From assembly GCF_000168975.1 (NCBI RefSeq), contig NZ_AAUW01000008.1, positions 1 to 64,000 on the forward strand: a stretch of 64,000 bases of DNA, written 5' to 3'. Numbering within the stretch: the stretch's first letter is position 1; every line of letters begins with the position of its first letter. The notes beneath the pieces were generated by a model that made no database searches, was not told the origin of the DNA, and saw nothing but the letters and a program-made list of their open reading frames with translations. The DNA is from Roseibium aggregatum IAM 12614. GTDB taxonomy: Bacteria > Pseudomonadota > Alphaproteobacteria > Rhizobiales > Stappiaceae. Of this stretch, positions 36,770 to 45,631 are shown in pieces. The position numbers were made by a program, and so were the translations under genes.

Positions 36770-37638
36770 TTGAGGTCTCCGCGGCGTCTTGCTGCAAATT
36801 CCGGGTGCTGGTTGAAATCCGGCAGCGGCGGTGTCCAGCGGTCGGCATGCGGTTTGAAGGAGTGGGCAATCGGATCGAGCCCCTGCACCTGCCAGGAAAC
36901 GGTTTCGCCGAGTTCGATCAGCCCGAAGGCACCGGCGGGTTCGCCCTTGGTGGTGAAGCTTTCGGTGAGCGACTGCTGTGTCAGGTGGGTAATGCCGTCC
37001 ACCGTGGTGATTGTGTTCCAGTGAACGTGGCCAGACAGGCAGACCACCGGATGCCGGGATTGCGCCAGTGCCGCGCGGGCGCGCTCGGCCATCGGGTAGG
37101 TCGATGCCGACGGATTGCGCTCGAAATAGTAATTGCCGATCTGGCCATGACCTGACACCGGCACGTGGCTGAGGACCAACAGCGGCCTGTCCGTGTTCTG
37201 TGCAACCCGTGACAGCCACAAGAGATCGGCTTCGTGCAGGATGAAACCGGAATGGTCCGGCGTGCGATGGATCTTGCTGTCCGCGCGCCACAGGGCAATT
37301 CTCCAGTCGCCCGCATCGATGGTCGTGTGGGCGAGCGACTGACCGAGGATTTCCTCGTTGTCTGAAACGTCCAGGTGATCGCGGTCGTGATTGCCGTTGA
37401 TGTGGTAGATCGGAGCGTTGATTGCCTTGAAGGCCTCAGCGACCTCGCGCTCCAGCCGAAGGTCCGTGTCCCGGTCTATATCGGAAATACGGTCGCCCAG
37501 ATCGACGACGAAGTCGGGGGCGGCATCATTGGCGAAACGGGCAAACTCGGCCATCAGGTCGAGGGCGGTGTCACCGCGTTTGGTTGCGGAAGGTTTGCCG
37601 TGGTGGATGTCGGCGACGACTGCAATACGTACGGACAC
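36766..37638 (-). CDS. Calcineurin-like metallophosphoesterase
   Basis: The 290-residue cytoplasmic protein has the dinuclear metal motifs DIHHG (Asp10, His12), DLGDRISD, GNHDRD and a later GHVHW. The family cleaves phosphomonoesters, phosphodiesters or cyclic nucleotides. Sitting between the binding protein and ATPase of a peptide-type ABC importer, and with a second phosphatase at the head of the operon, it may hydrolyse a phosphorylated compound taken up by the transporter; that is an inference. No signal peptide is seen. Confidence 0.85.
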
Positions 37639-37673
37639 GTTGAATTTCCTGAATTGATCGGAGGTTCGGGAAG

Positions 37674-37697
37674 GCGCCGCCGGCGAACCGGCGACGC
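37674..37697 (-). terminator. Intercistronic stem-loop after the binding-protein gene
   Basis: CGCCGG-cgaa-CCGGCG with a GCG/CGC extension across one mismatch forms a hairpin 9 bp after the binding-protein stop. No T-run, so probably an mRNA-stabilising or attenuating element as in other importer operons. Confidence 0.5.
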
Positions 37698-37705
37698 TTC
37701 TTTGC

Positions 37706-39253
37706 TTAGTTGAAGGAGATGGACCCGGCGCGGAAGTCGAGCACGTAGGGGATGTGACCCGGCTTCGGTGCCCAGTTGACGTTGGTCTTCATCGCCCAGC
37801 TTTCATAAGGACGATACAGCGGCAGCACCGGCGGATCCTGCTTGATGCGTTCCATCAGCTCGGCATAGGCCGCGCGGCGCAGCTCGACATCACCGGAATA
37901 GCGGAACTGCTCCCAGCTCTTGGCGTAGTCTTCGTCGGTGTTGAACCGACCTTCGGATTCAGACGGACCGTTCGGAGCCCACATGACGCCGAAGCTGCCG
38001 AACGGGTCGGCGAAATACATCGGGTTGGACCAGTTGCGGGTCATCATGTCCGGAGAGTTGCCGCTCCATTTGTCCTGGACGTTGACCTTGCCGTTGATGC
38101 CGACTTCGGCCCACATTTCCATGATCGCCTGGGCAGCCAGAAGACCGTTCGTGTAGTAACCCGGAGCGGTGTCATAGGTGAGCTCGAAGCCGTCGTAGCC
38201 TGCTTCCTTGAGGAGCTCGCGGGCTTTTTCCGGATTGTATTCGAAGGTGGTCAGCTCCGGCTGGTAAAGTTCTCCGAATTCCTCAAGCGTATGCGTCGAG
38301 GGTACCACCGCCTTGCCGCCCCACAGGGCCTCGTTGAGCGTGTCGCGGTCGATAGCAAGCGACAGGGCCTGGCGGATGCGGGCGTCCTTCAACTTCGGAT
38401 GGTTCACGTTCATGATCATCACGTGGAAGAGCGCGGTGGCGCTGCCGGCGGCCTTCATGTCCGGATCGTTCTCGATGAGCTGGAGCTGGTCCGGTGCGAT
38501 GTTCGTGACAATGTCGGCTTCACCGGTTTTCAGCGCCGTAATGCGCGACGCGGTTTCCGGCATGTGCCTGACCGTGACCTTGTCGAGCGGTGCCTTTTCA
38601 CCCCAGAAATCGTCGAAACGTTCCCAGACAACCGTTTCGCCCGGAACGAATTCGGAAACCTTGTAGGGACCTGTGCCGACAGGCTTCAGGGAAAAGGCTT
38701 CAAAGTCGTCATGCTCCAGCTTGTCCGGGTCGCCGGCAAGGCCCTTGGTGTAGTCTTCCGGAATGATCATGACCTGCTGCAGGTTCAGCAGCGTTTCCCA
38801 GAGCGGCTCCGGACGTTTTGCATGGATGCGGACGGTAAGGTCGTCGACCTTCTCAGCCTTCTCGAAGTTCTCAAGACGGTCGCGGGCTCGCACCTGATAA
38901 GGCGGGAAATCGGCCTGATACATCCGGTTCAGCGAGAACACCACGTCGTCGGCGGTCATGTCGGCGCCATTGTGGAACTTCACGCCTTCACGCAGTTTCA
39001 GTTCCATGATCGTCGGTTCGATCAGTTTCCACTCTGTCGCAAGGCCCGGCTGCCATTCAGTGTCGGTGGTGTCGTGGTTCTTGGCGATCAAGGTATCGAA
39101 GGCGTTGTAGTAGAACTGCGAACCGACATTCGAATGGTCGCGGCCCGGGTCAAGGTAGCTGGACACGTTGGCGGCACCAACGGTGATTTCGGTTGCGAAG
39201 GCGCTTGTCGCCATAAGCGATGCAAGAGCGGTGGTTGCCAGTAGTTTGGTCAT
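37706..39253 (-). CDS. Peptide/opine-type ABC transporter substrate-binding protein (family 5)
   Basis: The 515-residue protein has a signal peptide MTKLLATTALASLMATSAFA and the SBP family 5 fold: GLATEWKLIEPTIMELKLREGVKFHNG-type region near residues 65-100, KPVGTGPYKVSEF near 180, and IRQALSLAIDRDTLNEALWGG near 290. Such proteins bind peptides, nickel, opines, glutathione or sugars, so the ligand cannot be named. It lies downstream of the two permeases and upstream of the phosphoesterase and ATPase in one operon. Confidence 0.92.
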   Translation of the reverse strand: MTKLLATTALASLMATSAFATEITVGAANVSSYLDPGRDHSNVGSQFYYNAFDTLIAKNHDTTDTEWQPGLATEWKLIEPTIMELKLREGVKFHNGADMTADDVVFSLNRMYQADFPPYQVRARDRLENFEKAEKVDDLTVRIHAKRPEPLWETLLNLQQVMIIPEDYTKGLAGDPDKLEHDDFEAFSLKPVGTGPYKVSEFVPGETVVWERFDDFWGEKAPLDKVTVRHMPETASRITALKTGEADIVTNIAPDQLQLIENDPDMKAAGSATALFHVMIMNVNHPKLKDARIRQALSLAIDRDTLNEALWGGKAVVPSTHTLEEFGELYQPELTTFEYNPEKARELLKEAGYDGFELTYDTAPGYYTNGLLAAQAIMEMWAEVGINGKVNVQDKWSGNSPDMMTRNWSNPMYFADPFGSFGVMWAPNGPSESEGRFNTDEDYAKSWEQFRYSGDVELRRAAYAELMERIKQDPPVLPLYRPYESWAMKTNVNWAPKPGHIPYVLDFRAGSISFN

Positions 39254-39316
39254 ATCGAGCCTCCAAGGCTGCTAGGGTGGAGCGTTGGCCGTTCCGGCTT
39301 CTGTGGTTGGGTTCGG

Positions 39317-40219
39317 TCAGCGGGACCTGAGACGGACATCCGCCTTGTCGCGCAGCCAGTCGCCGAGGATCTGGACTGCGAATGTGAGGAGCAGGATCAC
39401 CATCGCCGGGGCGAGGACGATCCACGGGGCCGTCGGTAGATAGTCCCGGCCGATACCGACCATGGATCCGAGCGTTGCCGTTGGCGGTTGAACGCCGAGA
39501 CCGAGGAAAGACAGCGTCGATTCCAGAATGACGATGTTGGAAAAGTTCAGCGTGAACTGGACGACGATCGGCGAGACGACATTGGGTAGGATGTGCCGCA
39601 CTGCGATCCGGGCCGGAGTTGCGCCGGCTGCTCGTGCCGCTTCGACGAAGGGCATCTGGATCAGTTTCTTCACTTCGCCGCGCACGATCCGTGTGTATTG
39701 CTCCCAGCCGTAGACGCCGAGCACCAGGATCATCACGTCCAGAGACGATCCCATGGCGGCCAGGATGAGAAGGGCGATCAGGGTGAAGGGAATGGCGATC
39801 TGAGCATCGACCAGACCCATGACGATCTCTTCGAACATACCGCCGATGATGCCGGCCATCAGCCCCAGTGTGCCGCCGATCAGAAGACCGATGACGGCGC
39901 CCGCCAGCGCTAGCGCGAAGGTCAGTCGGAGGCCGTAGATGCAGCGGGAGAAGATGTCCCGGCCGAGCTCGTCCGTGCCGAAGTAGAAGCCGTCCTTGTA
40001 GCGGTCGAAGCCAATCGGCGGCCGCAGCCTCGAAATAAGGCTCTGTGCATTCGGGTCGAAAGGGGCAAGCCATGGGGCGGTGAGCGCGGTCACGACCAGG
40101 ATCAGCCCGATCAGCAGCGCGATCCGGACGATCCAGTTCGCATCCGACCAGATCGGAATGCGGAATGTCTTTGTTGCAGTATTACGGGGCGAAGACAGGT
40201 GATGCGTTGCGTCGGTCAT
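39317..40219 (-). CDS. Dipeptide-type ABC transporter permease (DppC-like)
   Basis: The 300-residue protein has an N-terminal OppC_N helix (about residues 30-52) and a five-helix BPD_transp_1 domain containing the EAA-loop VEAARAAGATPARIAVRHILPN. GTDELGRDIFSRCIYG near residue 80 is typical of DppC. It forms the pore together with the DppB-like permease 4 bp upstream. The start gives the family N-terminus; the longer open frame is ignored. Confidence 0.92.
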   Translation of the reverse strand: MTDATHHLSSPRNTATKTFRIPIWSDANWIVRIALLIGLILVVTALTAPWLAPFDPNAQSLISRLRPPIGFDRYKDGFYFGTDELGRDIFSRCIYGLRLTFALALAGAVIGLLIGGTLGLMAGIIGGMFEEIVMGLVDAQIAIPFTLIALLILAAMGSSLDVMILVLGVYGWEQYTRIVRGEVKKLIQMPFVEAARAAGATPARIAVRHILPNVVSPIVVQFTLNFSNIVILESTLSFLGLGVQPPTATLGSMVGIGRDYLPTAPWIVLAPAMVILLLTFAVQILGDWLRDKADVRLRSR

Positions 40220-40223
40220 GCGC

Positions 40224-41150
40224 TTATCCCTTGGCAAGACGGATGCGCGGATCCGCGAAGGCGTAGGCGATGTCGACCGCTGCGTTGATCGCGATGACCG
40301 CAACAGCGACGGACAGGACACCGAACTGGAGGACGGGGTAGTCGCGCAGGATGGCGGACCGGACGAGAAGATCGCCGATGCCGGGCCAGGCAAAGATCGA
40401 TTCCACGACAACGCTGCCCGCCGCCGCTAGGCTGGCAATCTGCAGGCCGACCACGGAAAGCAGCGTGATCGAAGCGTTGCGCAATCCGTGCTTCAGGATG
40501 ACGATCCACTCCGGCAGGCCTTTGGCACGAGCTGTGCGCATGTAGTCCTGGCTGAGCACGTCCAGCATGGCGTTGCGGGTAAAGCGGGTGATTGCGGCGA
40601 CCAGCGTGCCGGAAATGGCGAGCGTCGGCATGATGAAATGCAGCGCCGTTCCATCGCCAATGACGGGCAGCCAGTTGAGCGTATAGGCAAAGATCAGCAC
40701 CAGCAGGATGCCGATGATGAAGGACGGCACGGCATATCCGAGAAAGGCGATCACCATCACAACGCTGCCGATGATGCTGGTGCGGTAGATGGCGGCCAGA
40801 ATGCCCAGAGGAATGGAAACAATGAGCGTGAAGCAGACGGCGCTGAGCAGCAGTTTCAGGGACGGCCACGCCCGTTCGAGGACGATTTCCGAAACCGGTC
40901 GTCTTTCCAGGAAGGACAGTCCGAACTCGCCCGAAAACACTGAGCTGAGATAGCGCCAGTATTGGGTGCCGATGGATGAATCCAGACCGTAGTAAGCGAT
41001 CAAGAGAGCCCGGTCTTCCTTGGTGATGCCTTCGCCGAGAACGAAATCGACCGGATTTCCGGAAAGCCTGGTGGCGAAGAAGACCAGCGTCACGATGAGG
41101 AACAGGGTGATCGCCATCCGCAAAAGGGTTCGAAGGACGTAGGTCAGCAT
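40224..41150 (-). CDS. Dipeptide-type ABC transporter permease (DppB-like)
   Basis: The 308-residue protein begins MLTYVLRTLLRMAITLFLI, has the DppB phrases RLSGNPVDFVLG and YWRYLSSVFSGEFGLSF, six helices and the EAA loop DYMRTARAKGLPEWIVILKHGLRN. It overlaps the 3' end of the upstream HAD gene by 7 bp and precedes the DppC-like permease by 4 bp. Confidence 0.92.
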   Translation of the reverse strand: MLTYVLRTLLRMAITLFLIVTLVFFATRLSGNPVDFVLGEGITKEDRALLIAYYGLDSSIGTQYWRYLSSVFSGEFGLSFLERRPVSEIVLERAWPSLKLLLSAVCFTLIVSIPLGILAAIYRTSIIGSVVMVIAFLGYAVPSFIIGILLVLIFAYTLNWLPVIGDGTALHFIMPTLAISGTLVAAITRFTRNAMLDVLSQDYMRTARAKGLPEWIVILKHGLRNASITLLSVVGLQIASLAAAGSVVVESIFAWPGIGDLLVRSAILRDYPVLQFGVLSVAVAVIAINAAVDIAYAFADPRIRLAKG

Positions 41151-41968
41151 GCGCTCGCCTCCAAGTTGGCAGGTTGCGCCGGTCCTGTGGTGTCCGTCAC
41201 GGCGTTCGCGTTTGCCATCAGGGAAGGCGGTGCGACGAGGTGAATGAAATCCAGGCCGGCGAGAGCGGCCGCGGCCCCGTCGGTGGTGGCGTTGTCACCC
41301 ACAAAGGCAGCGTCGCTTGCTCCAACACCTGCGGCAGTGAGGGCAGCGTCGATGAGGAACGGTTGAGGTTTGCCAATGACACGGGCCGAAATGCTGGGGG
41401 CACAAGCTTTAAAGGCAGCCAGCAGCGACCCGGTTTCCGGAACGGGGAGACCATCCGCGTTCGGGTGGGAAAGATCGGGATTGGTCACCACCAGCTCGGC
41501 GCCTTGCTCCAGCAGCCGCAACGCCTTTTCCAGTCCATTGAGTGTGAAGCGGGTGTCTCGGGCCAGAAGGACGGTGTCAGCCCGCGCATCTGCATGCTCA
41601 AGACCAAGGTCGGTTGCAAGTTGGTGAAGCGGTTGCTCGGCAATGACGTGGACGCGCGCACCCGGCTGTTCGGCGGCGATCATGCGCACGGTCAATTCGC
41701 CGGCGAGAAAGATGCTTTCCTGCGGCAGAGGCAGGCCGATTGCAGTCAGCTTCCGGGAAAGGGTGACGCTTGTATCGGCCGAGTTGTTGGAGACGATCGA
41801 CAGTCTTTTACCAGCGGCCCGGACAAATTCTTTCGCCCCCGGCAAGGCGCACCCGGCTGCAATCAGGCAACCATCCAGATCGCACAGGATTGCGGCATAG
41901 TCATCAATTTCTGCGGCGCCAAGCCATTGGATCGTTGTTGTTTTGCGAGCCCGCATTGCGAAATCCAT
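41144..41968 (-). CDS. HAD-superfamily phosphatase, NagD-like (class IIA)
   Basis: The 274-residue protein has motif I CDLDGCL, motif II SNNSAD, a capping domain (about residues 85-190) and C-terminal GKPQPFLIDAAL and VGDNATTDG. These are typical of NagD/PGP-type phosphatases acting on UMP, glycerol phosphate, pyridoxal phosphate or phosphoglycolate. It is the first gene of an operon with a peptide-type ABC importer and a metallophosphoesterase, and diverges from a LysR regulator. A role in dephosphorylating the imported substrate is an inference. Confidence 0.85.
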   Translation of the reverse strand: MDFAMRARKTTTIQWLGAAEIDDYAAILCDLDGCLIAAGCALPGAKEFVRAAGKRLSIVSNNSADTSVTLSRKLTAIGLPLPQESIFLAGELTVRMIAAEQPGARVHVIAEQPLHQLATDLGLEHADARADTVLLARDTRFTLNGLEKALRLLEQGAELVVTNPDLSHPNADGLPVPETGSLLAAFKACAPSISARVIGKPQPFLIDAALTAAGVGASDAAFVGDNATTDGAAAALAGLDFIHLVAPPSLMANANAVTDTTGPAQPANLEASAC

Positions 41969-42182
41969 ATCTGTCCGTTTGCCTGCCGGTCCTGCCGCCA
42001 GCCATTGAAGAGCCGCCGAAAACTCGGGCGGTTTGTTCTGATCAGGGAAGGCCGTGCTCCGTTGCTCCGGCCCGCTGAAGCCGCCATCAAATTGTCTTCA
42101 CTCTGTGACGCTGCCGTAACAGAGCAAACCTATGGTTTGAGGCGATGAAACCTTTGGCTTTGCTATTCGGAGAAAACTCGGA

Positions 42183-43076
42183 ATGACCCTTTCCCTGTCG
42201 CGCATTCGGGCCGTCAATGCGGTCGCGTCCGGTGGCTCCTATGCTGCCGCGGCAAGGGCCCTGAAGATTTCGCAGCCGGCAGTCGCGCGGCATGTGAAAG
42301 ACCTGGAAGCGGAATTCGGCGTGCGCCTGTTCGACCGGAAGAACGGCATCTTGTCGCCAACGCCGCTTTGCAACGAACTCTGCGATGTTGCTGAACGCAT
42401 GGCGGAAGCCGAACGCGCGGCGACCCGGCTTCTGACCCGGCACAACACCTTGCTGAACGGTCGATTGAAAATCGGGCTGGGAAATTCCATGCCGGGCATG
42501 GCGCTGATCGCCCAGTTCCTCAAGCGCCATCCGGGCATCGAGATCGCGGTGGAAACGGGTTCACATGAACGCATCACGCGGGCAGTGCTGACGCGAGATG
42601 TTGATATCGGCGTTCTGCCGGATGTGCCGGCCGACGGAAGGTTCCGGCGTGCCTTGCTTGCAAGGCAGAACGTCGTCGCCATTGTCCATCCGGACAGCCC
42701 GCTTTCGCGGGAGACTGCCGTGACCTGCGAACGGCTGATGGCCGAACCCCTGATCTTCCGCACAAAGGGATCCTCCACCCAGCGCGTGGTCGACAAGGCC
42801 TTTCGCTCCGCCGGGTTCGAGCCGTCGCCGCTTTTGACACTGGACACCCGCGACGCGGTCTATGAAGCGGTGGTCAACGGTCTCGGGGTAGGGTTCATGT
42901 GGCGGTTCGGCACAGGGCGTACGGACGTCGTGCACCGTGTTGCTGTCTCTGACATGCAGCGTCAATACGAGGAAGTGGTGTTCTCACTCGGTGACGAGCG
43001 CAGCATGCTGTTCGACGTTTTCTTTTCCGCTGTCGACAGCTTCCGGACGGAAGCGGACGCGCTTCTGGATCACTAG
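42183..43076 (+). CDS. LysR-family transcriptional regulator
   Basis: The 297-residue protein has an N-terminal HTH (LSRIRAVNAVASGGSYAAAARALKISQPAVARHVKDLE, residues 5-45) and a LysR substrate-binding domain (e.g. IGLGNSMPGMALIAQFLKRHPGI, PLIFRTKGSSTQRVV). It is divergent from the phosphatase/ABC operon at 41968 across 214 bp and is its probable regulator, as is usual for LysR. The effector is unknown. Confidence 0.9.
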   Translation: MTLSLSRIRAVNAVASGGSYAAAARALKISQPAVARHVKDLEAEFGVRLFDRKNGILSPTPLCNELCDVAERMAEAERAATRLLTRHNTLLNGRLKIGLGNSMPGMALIAQFLKRHPGIEIAVETGSHERITRAVLTRDVDIGVLPDVPADGRFRRALLARQNVVAIVHPDSPLSRETAVTCERLMAEPLIFRTKGSSTQRVVDKAFRSAGFEPSPLLTLDTRDAVYEAVVNGLGVGFMWRFGTGRTDVVHRVAVSDMQRQYEEVVFSLGDERSMLFDVFFSAVDSFRTEADALLDH

Positions 43077-43088
43077 AAGGCCAGTAGT

Positions 43089-43751
43089 TTATCCTGCGAT
43101 TGCTTCGGTGAGCCGCACCGCGGACGCCACACCATCGATGACTGGCACCTTGAACCGAGCTGTAAGGTCCGCTGCCAGATCGGCCATGCCTGCGCAGCCG
43201 AGCGCAATCGCGCCAATACCGTCTTGCCGGAGGGCCGTTTCGATTTCCGCCTCGATCTTGCGGCGGGCATCGCTCTCAGGGTTCTCCAGCTCGAGAACCG
43301 GCACATCCGAAGCCCGCACTCTGGCACAGCGGGCCGCAAGACCGGTACGTTGCAGATTGTCTTCCAGCACGGGCACGGAGACGGAAAGGGTGGTGACTAC
43401 GGAAAACCTTTCAGCCGCGACGGACGCGACGTGGTAGGCAGCCTCGCCGATGCCGACCACAGGCACGCGCGCTTTTGCCTTCAGCTCCCACAGGCCGGTG
43501 TCGTCGAAGCAAGCGATAATGACGCCGCTGATGCTCGGATCGGACTTGAGGGATTTTTCAAAGAGATCGAACAGACCGGGCAGGGCGGCCTCGCCGTCGG
43601 CGGGCCCCTGGATGGCTGCCGGTCCCTCCAGTGGATTGATGGCCGTAATCCGGCTGAAGGAACCGGCTGCGGCGCGAGCAGCCGCCGCGATCTTCTGCGT
43701 CATTGAAGCCGTGGAATTCGGGTTGATGACGAGGATATGTGTGTCGCGCAT
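43089..43751 (-). CDS. Aspartate/glutamate or hydantoin racemase family protein
   Basis: The 220-residue protein starts with ILVINPNSTASMT, the hallmark of hydantoin racemases. It has two candidate catalytic cysteines in IIACFDDTGL and IALGCAGM. The family interconverts enantiomers without cofactor; members act on Asp, Glu, hydantoins, or decarboxylate arylmalonates. It is the last gene of a polyamine-type ABC importer operon, 8 bp after the permease, suggesting that the imported compound is an amino acid or hydantoin derivative. Confidence 0.86.
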   Translation of the reverse strand: MRDTHILVINPNSTASMTQKIAAAARAAAGSFSRITAINPLEGPAAIQGPADGEAALPGLFDLFEKSLKSDPSISGVIIACFDDTGLWELKAKARVPVVGIGEAAYHVASVAAERFSVVTTLSVSVPVLEDNLQRTGLAARCARVRASDVPVLELENPESDARRKIEAEIETALRQDGIGAIALGCAGMADLAADLTARFKVPVIDGVASAVRLTEAIAG

Positions 43752-43759
43752 GTAAGGCC

Positions 43760-44605
43760 TTAGACCATGCCCTTGCCGGCGTCCGAACCGTGTCGGGACC
43801 TGCGTTTGTTCAAGATCACCACAATGGCCAGGAACAGACCGATGATGCCGAAGGAAAAGGCGGTTGTCAGAGTGCCGAGGGCAAAGATCACAGGCGTCGT
43901 GACGTTTGTGGTCATGCCGTATATTTCCAGAGGCAGGGTGTTGTAGCTGCCGGCAGTCAGAAGCGTTCGGGCAAACTCGTCATAGGACAGGGTGAAGCCG
44001 AAAAGGGCGACCCCGATCAACATGGGCGCGATAATCGGCAGCACGACATACCGAACGGTCTGCCAGGCGTTCGCGCCCTGGTCGCGTGCAGCTTCCTCGT
44101 AGGATTTGTCGAAGCGGTTGAACACCGCGAACATGATCAGAAGGCCGAACGGCAAGGTCCAGGTGAGCTGTGCGCCGAAGCCCGAGGTCGACCAGTGCAC
44201 GGCGAGGCCGGATTGCGAGAAGATCAGCCCGACGCCGAGCGAAACCAGGATCGACGGGATCACCAGCGAGGTGATGATCAGATAGAAGATCGCCCCGGAG
44301 CCCGGAAACCGCTTACGGAAGGCGAGGCCGCCCATGACGGAGACAACGACCGTTGTCACCATGACCATGAGGCCGAGCGTGAGCGAGCGCGAAAAGCTTC
44401 CCCAGATATCACCGACGGCCTGTTGCTCGAAAAGATCGCGGAACCAGTGCAGCGAGACACCGCGCATCGGAAAGGTCAGTCCGCCTTGTGGCCCCTGAAA
44501 ACTCAGGATCGCGATGGTGATTGTCGGACCATAGAGAAACACCAGGAACAGGGCGAAGAATGTGGCGAGCACGTAGAAGGAGCGGGACCGTTTTTCCATG
44601 ATCAA
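43760..44605 (-). CDS. ABC transporter permease, PotC-like
   Basis: The 281-residue six-helix permease has the EAA loop YEEAARDQGANAWQTVRYVVLPII and the N-terminal helix FYVLATFFALFLVFLYGPT typical of spermidine/putrescine PotC. Its start overlaps the PotB-like stop (ATGA). Confidence 0.9.
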   Translation of the reverse strand: MIMEKRSRSFYVLATFFALFLVFLYGPTITIAILSFQGPQGGLTFPMRGVSLHWFRDLFEQQAVGDIWGSFSRSLTLGLMVMVTTVVVSVMGGLAFRKRFPGSGAIFYLIITSLVIPSILVSLGVGLIFSQSGLAVHWSTSGFGAQLTWTLPFGLLIMFAVFNRFDKSYEEAARDQGANAWQTVRYVVLPIIAPMLIGVALFGFTLSYDEFARTLLTAGSYNTLPLEIYGMTTNVTTPVIFALGTLTTAFSFGIIGLFLAIVVILNKRRSRHGSDAGKGMV

Positions 44606-45531
44606 AGCTCCTTCCGGATGTCGACATAGCGCAGCAGGATCGAGATCACCAGAAGCACCGTGATGAGCAGAATGACCGCCGTTGCCGCGGCAGAGGGGTA
44701 TTGCAGAAGCGCGATGTCGTTGGAGATCAGCCTGCCGACATTGGCTTTCTGGCTGCCGGACATGAAGCGCACGGTGATAAAGTCGCCCATCACCAGTGTG
44801 ACCACGAAGATGGAACCGATCATGATGCCGGGCTTCGTCAGCGGGATGATGACGTTGGTGAGCGTCTGCAGTCCACTCGCGCCATTATCATAGGCCGCTT
44901 CGATCAGCGAGCGGTCGATCCGCATCATGGTGTTGAAGATCGGAACCACCATGAACAGCGTGTAGAGGTGGACGAAAGCCAGGATCACCGAAAAGTCGGA
45001 AAAGAGCAGCCATTCCAGAGGCTCGTCGATGACCCCCATCGAGATCAGGGTGGAATTGGCGATGCCGTTGCGGCCCAGGAACGGGATCCAGGAAATCATG
45101 CGGATGATGTTGGACGTCCAGAACGGGATCGTGCACAGCAGAAACAGAATGATCTGCCAGGTGAGCGTGCGCACGTGAAAGGCAAGGAAATAGGCAACGG
45201 TGAACCCGATCACCAGCGTGATCGCCCAGGTGATCAGCGCGTATTTCACGGTGTTGAAGAACACCTGATAGGTCACCGGAGACGTGAGAAGGAATTCGTA
45301 ATTGTCGAACTGGAAGGCCGGGTAGATCGAGAATTCCGTCGCCCCCCAGAAACTCACCACGACGATCATGGCAATCGGCAGAACCAGAAAGAAGAACAGT
45401 ACCAGCGCCAGGGGCAGCGACAACAGCCAGCCGGTCACGGCATCGGGCAGGCGGCTGAGGCTGAAGGGCGACTTTGCGCGGGCTTTCGCAGCCGGGGCCA
45501 CGCTGGAAATGGACTGTGTCTGATCCGTCAT
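44602..45531 (-). CDS. ABC transporter permease, PotB-like
   Basis: The 309-residue permease has six helices after a 35-residue cytoplasmic N-terminus. It has the PotB-type EAA loop LIEAAYDNGASGLQTLTNVIIPLTKPG. The ATG at 45531 was chosen; the open frame upstream is not protein-like. It works with the PotC-like gene downstream. Confidence 0.9.
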   Translation of the reverse strand: MTDQTQSISSVAPAAKARAKSPFSLSRLPDAVTGWLLSLPLALVLFFFLVLPIAMIVVVSFWGATEFSIYPAFQFDNYEFLLTSPVTYQVFFNTVKYALITWAITLVIGFTVAYFLAFHVRTLTWQIILFLLCTIPFWTSNIIRMISWIPFLGRNGIANSTLISMGVIDEPLEWLLFSDFSVILAFVHLYTLFMVVPIFNTMMRIDRSLIEAAYDNGASGLQTLTNVIIPLTKPGIMIGSIFVVTLVMGDFITVRFMSGSQKANVGRLISNDIALLQYPSAAATAVILLITVLLVISILLRYVDIRKEL

Positions 45532-45631
45532 GAAGGTCGGGTCCGGTAAATAGAGAAGGACGATGTCTTGATCGCCGGAATATTGAGGTGCCCGGAGAAG
45601 GTTCCCCGGGCTCCCGTGTTCCGGTTCAGCC